A stretch of 64,000 nucleotides of DNA. Origin: Psychrobacter cibarius. GTDB taxonomy: Bacteria; Pseudomonadota; Gammaproteobacteria; Pseudomonadales; Moraxellaceae. The position numbers were made by a program, and so were the translations under genes. The notes beneath the pieces are model-generated. The model saw only the letters and a list, made by a program, of their open reading frames with translations. It had not been told where the DNA came from and ran no database searches. The stretch covers positions 22,888 to 86,887 of the forward strand of contig NZ_JABASQ010000010.1 in the NCBI RefSeq assembly GCF_016107535.1, in the 5' to 3' direction. Of this stretch, positions 58,054-64,000 are shown one piece after another (the stretch's first letter is position 1; every line of letters begins with the position of its first letter).

Positions 58054-59043
58054 ATGCTACTCATGCTTTTTCACCCTGCTAAGAACCCTGTTGAGCTACA
58101 AGTTGTTCATCTAAATAAAAGCCAAGAACAACGCCGTGAAGACTTAATGGAGGCAACTCAAGGTAAAGCCGCGCTTAAGCAATTCAAAAAAGTAATGGCT
58201 AAAAAAGCCAAGCAAGCATTGAAGGCAAAAAGCAAAAATAAGAAAAAAAACAGTGATAATAAATCACAAGTTTTCGTTCTCGACTTTGACGGTGATATCA
58301 AAGCCACGGCAGTCAAGCATTTACGCGAAGAAATCAGCACATTAATCAGCAGCGCAAATAAAGGCGATGAAGTCGTGGTACGTCTTGAATCAGGCGGCGG
58401 CTTGGTTCATGGTTATGGTTTGGCAGCAGCGCAATTGGCACGTCTAAAAGAGGCTGGTTTAAAACTAACAGTCTGTGTCGATAAAGTCGCGGCCAGTGGC
58501 GGTTATATGATGGCTTGTGTGGCAGATAACGTAGTGGCTGCGCCCTTTGCTATTATTGGCTCAATCGGTGTGGTATCACAGTTGCCAAACTTTCATAAAT
58601 GGCTAAAAAATCATGACGTCGATTATGAGATGTTTACCGCTGGTGACTATAAACGTACCGTTACTATGTTTGGTGAAAATGATGCTGACGACCGTGCCAA
58701 GTACCAAGAAGAGCTTGAGCAAACGCATGAGTTATTCAAACATTTCGTTAACACCTATCGTCCAGCATTGGATGTCGCAAAAGTAGCAACAGGCGAGCAT
58801 TGGTATGGTGAAGACGCACTAAAATTGAATTTAATTGACAGCCTACAAACCTCAGACAGCTATATTTTAGAGCGTATGGACGACAATGAAGTCTATGCAC
58901 TGCATTCACGTCAAAAGCCAACGCTCGCCGAGAAGTTGGGATTGTCACAAGCTGCCGAAGCAACGGTGAATATTGCGATTGATAAGCTGCCAGATGCGCT
59001 AGCACGCTTTGATTTTAATAGCCGTTTAAATATCCTAAAGTAG
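58054..59043 (+). CDS. sohB: SohB-like S49 family peptidase lacking the N-terminal membrane anchor
   Basis: A 329-residue peptidase related to signal-peptide peptidase SppA and E. coli SohB (349). The catalytic serine is in KVAASGGYMMACVADNVVAA and the lysine in FTAGDYKRTVTMFGENDADD. The alignment with E. coli SohB runs through VFVLDFDGDIKATAVKHLRE, RLESGGGLVHGYGLAAAQLA and GSIGVVSQLPNFHKWL. The N-terminal transmembrane helix of SohB is missing. The protein starts MLLMLFHPAKNPVELQVVHL, and an in-frame stop codon lies directly upstream. A lysine-rich segment follows (AKKAKQALKAKSKNKKKN). It may therefore be cytosolic or peripherally membrane-bound, unless the short hydrophobic start suffices. 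Confidence 0.92.
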   Translation: MLLMLFHPAKNPVELQVVHLNKSQEQRREDLMEATQGKAALKQFKKVMAKKAKQALKAKSKNKKKNSDNKSQVFVLDFDGDIKATAVKHLREEISTLISSANKGDEVVVRLESGGGLVHGYGLAAAQLARLKEAGLKLTVCVDKVAASGGYMMACVADNVVAAPFAIIGSIGVVSQLPNFHKWLKNHDVDYEMFTAGDYKRTVTMFGENDADDRAKYQEELEQTHELFKHFVNTYRPALDVAKVATGEHWYGEDALKLNLIDSLQTSDSYILERMDDNEVYALHSRQKPTLAEKLGLSQAAEATVNIAIDKLPDALARFDFNSRLNILK

Positions 59044-59087
59044 TTTTCAGTTTTCCACTCTAAATAGAAGCATTGTTTGTATTTTGT

Positions 59088-59119
59088 AAAAGGCGTGTCC
59101 TAGCGGGTCGCGCCTTTTT
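59088..59119 (+). terminator. Terminator after the sohB-like gene
   Basis: AAAAGGCG (59088-59095) pairs with CGCCTTTTT (59111-59119). Part of the loop (GTGTCCTAG) resembles the repeat-family ends, but the arms are too short to count as a copy. Confidence 0.72.
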
Positions 59120-59270
59120 GCTGTTTATTCATAAATGCTGTGTTATAAATGTGGCATACAGAACAGAGTATACGCACGTACACTATAAGATTAGTATTGG
59201 GCTTTTTATAAAAGCTTTATGTGAACGTGATGAAAATCATTAACCATCAGCAAGGAAAAGGATGCCAGCT

Positions 59271-60539
59271 ATGTCTGAAAATACATTGATGTTTACCGCC
59301 ACCGAACATGGTCAAGCCATGTATGCCAAAGTCAAAGCATTTATCGAAACTCATATTGAACCAATAGAAGCACAGTTTTGGGCGGATTGTCATGCGCAAA
59401 ACCCAGACGGTAATTGGAAAAATTGGCAATGGCCAGAAAAATATGAGAGTTTGCGTAAACAAGCACGCGAAGCCGGTCTATGGAATTTATTTTTGCCAGA
59501 TGACACGCTAGGGGCAGGGCTGTCGGTGACCGATTATGCACCGATTGCCGAGCTCACTGGACGTAGTTTATTAGCGCCTTATGTGTTTAACTGTAATGCC
59601 CCCGATAGTGGCAACATGGAGCTATTATGGCGCTATGGTTCAGAGGAGCAGCAAGACAAATGGCTCACACCAATCTTAGAAGGTAGAACGCGTTCGGTAT
59701 TTTGTATGACTGAGCCTGATGTCGCCTCCAGTGATGCGACCAATATGCAAGCGACAGCTGTGGTTGATGGCGATGAGATTATTATCAATGGCAGTAAATG
59801 GTGGTCATCGGGTCTGGGTGACCCTGCGGTCGACATTTTGATTGTGATGGCGTACACGCCTGATGAGAATAAAGACCGTCATCATCAACATTCGATGGTA
59901 TTGGTCCCAGCAAAGACAGCGGGTGTCAACATCGAGCGCATGCTCAAAGTCTTTGGCGATTATGATGCGCCGCATGGCCATGGTGAAGTCAGCTTTGATA
60001 AAGTACGTGTGCCCGTCAGTCACTTTATCGGTGGTGCAGGTATGGGCTTTGAGATTGCACAAGGTCGCCTAGGACCAGGTCGTATTCACCATTGCATGCG
60101 CTGTATTGGCGCTGCCGAAAAGTCGCTAGAGCTGGCTGTTAAGCGCGGCATGGAGCGTACGGCTTTTGGTAAGCCGTTATTACAACTGGGTGGTAATTTT
60201 GAGCGTATCGCTGAGGCGCGTATTAAGATTGACCAAGCGCGTTTATTGACATTATATGCAGCGCAAAAAATGGACGCGCAAGGCACAAAAGCGGCATTGA
60301 CTGAAATCTCTGCTATTAAAGTGGTTGCGCCAACCGTGCTACAAGAAGTGGTCGATATGGCGATTCAGATTCATGGTGGCATGGGCGTTTGCCAAGATAC
60401 GATGCTACCTGCATTCTTTGCGCAAGCACGAGCGCTGCGCTTAGCCGATGGTCCTGATGAAGTGCATAAAACGATGATTGCTAAGTTAGAATTAAAGCGT
60501 CAGGGTTTTATTCGCCCTTCTAAACCTGGTAAATCCTAA
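59271..60539 (+). CDS. Acyl-CoA dehydrogenase, ACAD10/11-like
   Basis: A 422-residue FAD enzyme of the acyl-CoA dehydrogenase fold. VFCMTEPDVASSDATNMQAT is the FAD-binding signature. RTAFGKPLLQLGGNFERIAE and IQIHGGMGVCQDTMLPAFFA follow, and the closing LRLADGPDEVHKTMIAKLEL is the pattern of the ACAD10/11 branch. Two ATGs nine bases apart (59262, 59271) each have a possible ribosome site; I choose the second. The next gene encodes an APH-type kinase of the kind fused to this enzyme in animal ACAD11, and separate in bacterial LvaA/LvaC. The substrate may be a hydroxyacyl-CoA; this is inference from context. Confidence 0.9.
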   Translation: MSENTLMFTATEHGQAMYAKVKAFIETHIEPIEAQFWADCHAQNPDGNWKNWQWPEKYESLRKQAREAGLWNLFLPDDTLGAGLSVTDYAPIAELTGRSLLAPYVFNCNAPDSGNMELLWRYGSEEQQDKWLTPILEGRTRSVFCMTEPDVASSDATNMQATAVVDGDEIIINGSKWWSSGLGDPAVDILIVMAYTPDENKDRHHQHSMVLVPAKTAGVNIERMLKVFGDYDAPHGHGEVSFDKVRVPVSHFIGGAGMGFEIAQGRLGPGRIHHCMRCIGAAEKSLELAVKRGMERTAFGKPLLQLGGNFERIAEARIKIDQARLLTLYAAQKMDAQGTKAALTEISAIKVVAPTVLQEVVDMAIQIHGGMGVCQDTMLPAFFAQARALRLADGPDEVHKTMIAKLELKRQGFIRPSKPGKS

Positions 60540-60692
60540 GTTTAGTTATTCATAAATTTATAGAAACTGATTTAAATAACCATCTGTTTAACTTAATTTC
60601 TCATTGAAATTCACTATTACACCGTTAATAGTGAATTTTCAGCCCTATACTCACTGATAAAACATAATTGACCACAGGATAAGGAATGTCAT

Positions 60693-61970
60693 ATGGCAAC
60701 TGCTAATCAAAGCAAAACTACCATTGAAGAAGTAGCTAATAAAATCTTAGATAAAGGCGGTGAGGTTCGTGAGGGTGAAGAGCTTGATACCAAAGCGGTC
60801 AGCTCATGGCTACGTGATCAGGGTGTGGATATAAAAGGCGAACCTACCGTTACTCAATTTTCAGGTGGTGCCTCAAACTGGACCTATCGTTTGCAATATG
60901 AAGGCGAAGGTAAAAGCCAAGATTTAATTTTACGCCGTCCACCAAAAGGTACCAAAGCAAAATCAGCACACGACATGGTGCGCGAATATACGGTTCAAAA
61001 ATCCTTAGAAGATGCTTATCCTTATGTACCTAAAATGGTCGCGCTATGTACCGATGAAGATGTTATCGGCGCTGACTTTTATGTCATGGAGCGTATGGAA
61101 GGTATCATTCCTCGTGCCAATTTGCCAAAAGGCATCGATTTAAATGAAGAGCAAACGCGTGCATTATGTACCAATGTCATCGATGCTTTGATTGAATTGC
61201 ATCAAGTCGATTATAAAGCGCATCCTGATTTGGTCCATCTTGGACGCGGTGAAGGTTATTGCGAACGTCAAGTAACTGGCTGGGACAAGCGTTATGTCAA
61301 AGCCAAAACGTCTAACGTCCCAAGTTTTGCCTTAGTCCGTCAATGGCTCGGTAAGCATACGCCTGCTGATAGTAAGACTTGCCTCATTCATAATGATTGG
61401 CGCTTTGATAATGTGATTTTGGATGCAGCAGATCCGACCAAGGTGATCGGCGTACTCGACTGGGAGATGGCGACCTTGGGCGATCCTTTGATGGATTTGG
61501 GCAGCGCATTGGCGTATTGGATTGAAGAAGATGACAACATCATTATGCAGCAGTCACGCCGTCAGCCCACCCATTTAAAAGGCATGATGACTCGCGATGA
61601 GGTGGTTGCTTATTATCTTGAGCAGACAGGTCTAGAAATAGACAACTGGACGTTTTATGAAGTGTTTGGGTTATTCCGTCTAGCGGGTATCGTTCAGCAG
61701 ATTTATTACCGCTACTATCATAAACAAACGACCAATCCCGCCTTTAAAAATTTCTGGATTATTGTGCACGTATTACATGCCAAATGTCTTAAACTGATTG
61801 CTCAATATGAAGGTGAGATTTTGTTTACTAGCCGAGTACAGCCGCATCTACAGGATATGGGTGTTGATGCTGCGATGATTGAGCAGTTGCCAAGTCCTAT
61901 ACAGGCTGTGATTAAAGGTATTTTGCCAAAGAGCTATTTTGGACAAAGCGCACCTAAAGCTGAAGAGTAA
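60693..61970 (+). CDS. APH-type phosphotransferase (ACAD10/11 or LvaA-like kinase)
   Basis: A 425-residue kinase of the aminoglycoside phosphotransferase fold. The catalytic loop is LIHNDWRFDNVILDAADPTK and the metal aspartate is in VIGVLDWEMATLGDPLMDLG. FSGGASNWTYRLQ and DLILRRPPKG near the N terminus, with DFYVMERMEGIIPRANLPKG later, are hallmarks of the ACAD10/11-kinase branch rather than of antibiotic resistance enzymes. In that family it phosphorylates the hydroxyl of 4-hydroxyacyl-CoA. A Lys-rich, helical N-terminal extension of about 50 residues precedes the kinase domain. It lies 153 bases after the dehydrogenase on the same strand. Confidence 0.9.
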   Translation: MATANQSKTTIEEVANKILDKGGEVREGEELDTKAVSSWLRDQGVDIKGEPTVTQFSGGASNWTYRLQYEGEGKSQDLILRRPPKGTKAKSAHDMVREYTVQKSLEDAYPYVPKMVALCTDEDVIGADFYVMERMEGIIPRANLPKGIDLNEEQTRALCTNVIDALIELHQVDYKAHPDLVHLGRGEGYCERQVTGWDKRYVKAKTSNVPSFALVRQWLGKHTPADSKTCLIHNDWRFDNVILDAADPTKVIGVLDWEMATLGDPLMDLGSALAYWIEEDDNIIMQQSRRQPTHLKGMMTRDEVVAYYLEQTGLEIDNWTFYEVFGLFRLAGIVQQIYYRYYHKQTTNPAFKNFWIIVHVLHAKCLKLIAQYEGEILFTSRVQPHLQDMGVDAAMIEQLPSPIQAVIKGILPKSYFGQSAPKAEE

Positions 61971-62038
61971 GCAAATTAAAAATTGAAAATCTAGAGCTTT
62001 TAAAAATTATAAGAGTGCGATTAATAAGGCAATATTTT

Positions 62039-62791
62039 ATGACAACCATACTTTTGGCCCGTCATGGTCAAGCGTCATTTGGACAAGAGAATTACGATCA
62101 ACTCTCAGAGCTGGGTGGCAAGCAAGCGCAGATGCTAGGTCAGCATTACGCGACGACTCAGCGTCGAATCGATGCGATTTTTACTGGTAGTTTGGTTAGG
62201 CAGCAAGACTCTGCACATCATTTTTGGCAGCGTTATCAGTCATTTGTTGATAGCGATATCTCTAGTAAGCCTGCGATCGATATAAGTGCGCCGGATAGCT
62301 ATGTACTGCCACAATTTGATGAATTTAATCATAAAGACGTGTTTATAAAGTCTAATCCTGCTTTCATGAGTAAAGGTGCTATTGCGGCTGAGATTGCGCA
62401 AGCAGAAGTGCCGTCTATGCGTTTAGCGGAGTTGTTTGATTCTGCGATGCAGCGCTGGCATGCAGGTGACAATGACAGTGATTATATTGAGAGCTGGTCA
62501 CAATTTAATGAGCGGGCAAAACAAGCGCTTGAGCAAGTGCGTTTGCAAGTGGCCAATCTGAATTTAGAGCGTGATAGTACGGTGCTGGTGTTTACTTCGG
62601 GCGGCATTATTTCGGCTATTACCGCGCAGTTATTGCAGCAGGGCAGCTCAACAGCCTATCAAATTAATAAAAGCTTGGTTAATACGGGTGTAACGTCTAT
62701 TACTTTAAAAGCGCAGAGTACACGGCTATTGTCTTTAAATGAATACAGTCACTTATTTGCTGATGGCAAACGCTTCGTGACGTGGCGATAA
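62039..62791 (+). CDS. Histidine phosphatase (phosphoglycerate mutase-like) family protein
   Basis: A 250-residue protein with the phosphohistidine motif LLARHGQASFGQENYDQLSE at residue 6. IDAIFTGSLVRQQDSAHHFW and VLVFTSGGIISAITAQLLQQ supply the remaining active-site region (the second catalytic motif position is TSGG rather than THGG). The start ATG 62039 has AAGG 9 nt upstream; GTG 62015 would add 8 residues. Substrate unknown. It is 68 bases after the kinase gene, and the set dehydrogenase-kinase-phosphatase-SDR suggests a joint function in acyl-CoA metabolism. Confidence 0.88.
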   Translation: MTTILLARHGQASFGQENYDQLSELGGKQAQMLGQHYATTQRRIDAIFTGSLVRQQDSAHHFWQRYQSFVDSDISSKPAIDISAPDSYVLPQFDEFNHKDVFIKSNPAFMSKGAIAAEIAQAEVPSMRLAELFDSAMQRWHAGDNDSDYIESWSQFNERAKQALEQVRLQVANLNLERDSTVLVFTSGGIISAITAQLLQQGSSTAYQINKSLVNTGVTSITLKAQSTRLLSLNEYSHLFADGKRFVTWR

Positions 62792-63028
62792 CATAGCATG
62801 TGATAGCGGTGAGACATTAAGGTCATAATTAAGCCACGATTAAGCCGTGATTAACATCAGGATAAAATGTCTATTCTAAACACGTAGCCAATTTTTATGT
62901 TATTAAAATCGGCTATAATAATTGTTGAGTACTTTTTGTGTATTTTGATGACAGACAAGCCGCACTTATCAATTTGCGATATTATAGACTGTCAACTTCA
63001 TATAATATGGATGTAAACAGGACGTTCT

Positions 63029-63898
63029 ATGCAAAATAAATTGATCAATTTAGTCACCAAAAGCGCCAAACAAAGTAAAAATCAGCTATTTAGCGCGATT
63101 GTGCCTGCACGATACCTAAAAGGTTTAAATAAGCAGCAGATTGGTCGTGGTAAAACAGTATTAATCACGGGTGCCAGCTCAGGACTGGGCGAAGGCATGG
63201 CAAGATTGTTTGCCAAGCTTGGCTATAATTTGGCGATTTGCGCGCGTCGTACCGACCGTCTAGAAAGTCTACAAGCAGAGTTGATGGCAGCGTATCCTGA
63301 TATTCGTGTTGAATATCTAGCATTAGATGTCAGCGACTATGATGCCATATTCGATGTATTTGATGCGTTCGCAACTGACTTTGGGCATATTGATCGTGTT
63401 GTGGTCAATGCAGGCGTCGGGGATAGTCGCCGTATTGGTAAAGGGCGATTCGATACCAACCGCCGCACCGTTGAGATTAATTTTGTCTCTGCGCTCGCGC
63501 AATGTGAAGCGGCGATGAATATTTTCCGCGCACAAAACAGCGGTCATCTGGTGGTGATATCAAGCATGTCAGCAATGCGTGGACTGCCTAAGCATTTGAC
63601 CGCTTATGGTGCAAGTAAGGCGGGTTTGGCTCATCTGGCAGAAGGCATTCGTGCTGATATGTTATTAACCAAATTGCCCATTAAAGTCTCGACCATCTAT
63701 CCGGGTTATATCCGTACTGAAATTAATGAAAATGCCAAACCACTACCGTTTGAAGTGGATGCAGATACGGGCACCAAATCTATCGTTGCAGCGATTGAAG
63801 CTGGAGTCGATGAAGCTTGTGTACCAAGTCTACCGTGGTCTATTGTCGGTCAAGCAATGAAGCATTTACCATTGCAAGTGGTCAATAAAGTCAATTAG
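63029..63898 (+). CDS. Short-chain dehydrogenase/reductase
   Basis: A 289-residue classical SDR. The cofactor loop is VLITGASSGLGEGMARLFAK (TGxxxGxG), and CARRTDRLES suggests NADP(H). The NAG motif is in VVVNAGVGDSRRIGKGRFDT. The catalytic serine lies in LVVISSMSAMRGLP and the YxxxK in TAYGASKAGLAHLAEGIRAD. STIYPGYIRTEINENAKPLP is the conserved substrate-side loop. An N-terminal extension of about 45 residues is basic and could mediate membrane contact. It has its own 237-base upstream region and ends before a large palindrome. Confidence 0.92.
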   Translation: MQNKLINLVTKSAKQSKNQLFSAIVPARYLKGLNKQQIGRGKTVLITGASSGLGEGMARLFAKLGYNLAICARRTDRLESLQAELMAAYPDIRVEYLALDVSDYDAIFDVFDAFATDFGHIDRVVVNAGVGDSRRIGKGRFDTNRRTVEINFVSALAQCEAAMNIFRAQNSGHLVVISSMSAMRGLPKHLTAYGASKAGLAHLAEGIRADMLLTKLPIKVSTIYPGYIRTEINENAKPLPFEVDADTGTKSIVAAIEAGVDEACVPSLPWSIVGQAMKHLPLQVVNKVN

Positions 63899-63905
63899 TA
63901 ACTAG

Positions 63906-63944
63906 TTGACTTCATTGCTTTGGTATCAACAGCAATGAAGTCAA
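63906..63944. repeat. 14-bp perfect inverted repeat after the SDR gene
   Basis: TTGACTTCATTGCT (63906-63919) and AGCAATGAAGTCAA (63931-63944) surround an 11-nt loop, immediately after the SDR stop. It is followed by A-rich sequence, so it is not a classical terminator on its own. Confidence 0.75.
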
Positions 63945-63946
63945 AA

Positions 63947-64000
63947 AGAAGACAATAAAAAACCCTCAACTTTAAAGTTGAGGGTTTTTTATTGTCTTCT
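63947..64000 (+). terminator. 54-bp perfect palindrome with terminator core
   Basis: Two 27-base arms, 63947-63973 and 63974-64000, are exact inverted copies with no spacer. The core CCCTCAACTTT/AAAGTTGAGGG is followed by TTTTTT and preceded by AAAAAA, so it can terminate in either direction. It reaches the last base of the window and may extend beyond it. Confidence 0.85.

Noticed and set aside
59088..59119. Another copy of the GGCGTGTCC repeat family
   Set aside because: Only about ten bases match, and the structure is fully explained by a terminator hairpin.
60693..61970. Antibiotic (aminoglycoside) resistance kinase
   Set aside because: The fold is shared, but FSGGASNWTYRL, LILRRPPKG and the adjacent acyl-CoA dehydrogenase point to the ACAD10/11-type kinase branch.

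Overview
The window is chromosomal DNA of a gammaproteobacterium, most likely a Psychrobacter (Moraxellaceae). This is inferred from the housekeeping proteins (a stand-alone GlnE, AspS, PurB, KatG, an AmpG-like permease), a CysB-type regulator and small Moraxellaceae-style lipoproteins. It is not based on any database search. Base composition is moderately AT-rich, genes are tightly packed on both strands, and many genes end in strong hairpin/T-tract terminators. I see no rRNA, tRNA, CRISPR or prophage genes.

Layout: 2-856 is the 3' end of a nucleobase permease. 1601-5547 is proline catabolism: a PutA followed at 11 nt by a separate gene for what looks like the missing PutA C-terminal domain. 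5722-8761 holds the L16 hydroxylase RoxA, a small lipoprotein and PurB. 8911-12044 holds a secreted N/S/T-rich surface protein and MnmA. 12305-18483 is a plus-strand run of ispF, grxD, an unknown gene, mnmG, an AEC transporter and an ornithine-cyclodeaminase-like gene. 18633-23696 is a minus-strand block: a small membrane protein, a luciferase-like oxidoreductase, a CysB-type regulator and katG. 24310-30820 runs plus: ampG-like, prmC, moeB/thiF, an ABC1 kinase and a YbfB-like MFS protein. An Lrp-type regulator diverges from leuA (30817-33308). 34300-36244 is accBC, then a MATE pump, a coiled-coil lipoprotein and an EVE protein on the minus strand. hemW, an entericidin-like lipoprotein, trmL, the tusDCBE sulfur-relay operon, glnE and ilvE follow.

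49079-55806 is the most accessory-looking part. Five proteins of glycosyltransferase or glycan-locus type (three on plus, two on minus) converge on a decayed IS1595/IS1016-like element that still has inverted repeats and an 8-bp target duplication. Next come a MITE-like repeat and a lipid A-type acyltransferase. The strongly AT-rich central genes suggest a surface-glycan (LOS or capsule) locus acquired by transfer.

55868-64000 returns to core genes: aspS and a SohB-like protease that lacks its usual membrane anchor. Then comes a four-gene set of acyl-CoA dehydrogenase, APH-type kinase, histidine phosphatase and SDR. This set resembles a dissected ACAD10/11 or LvaA/LvaC module and may act on hydroxyacyl-CoA. 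The window closes on a perfect 54-bp palindrome.

No clearly new defence or mobile system is visible. The observations most worth following are the split PutA C-terminal domain, the ACAD10/11-like module, the repeat family with GGGCGTGTCCTCA ends (one copy sits inside the tus operon), the anchor-less SohB and the glycan locus.
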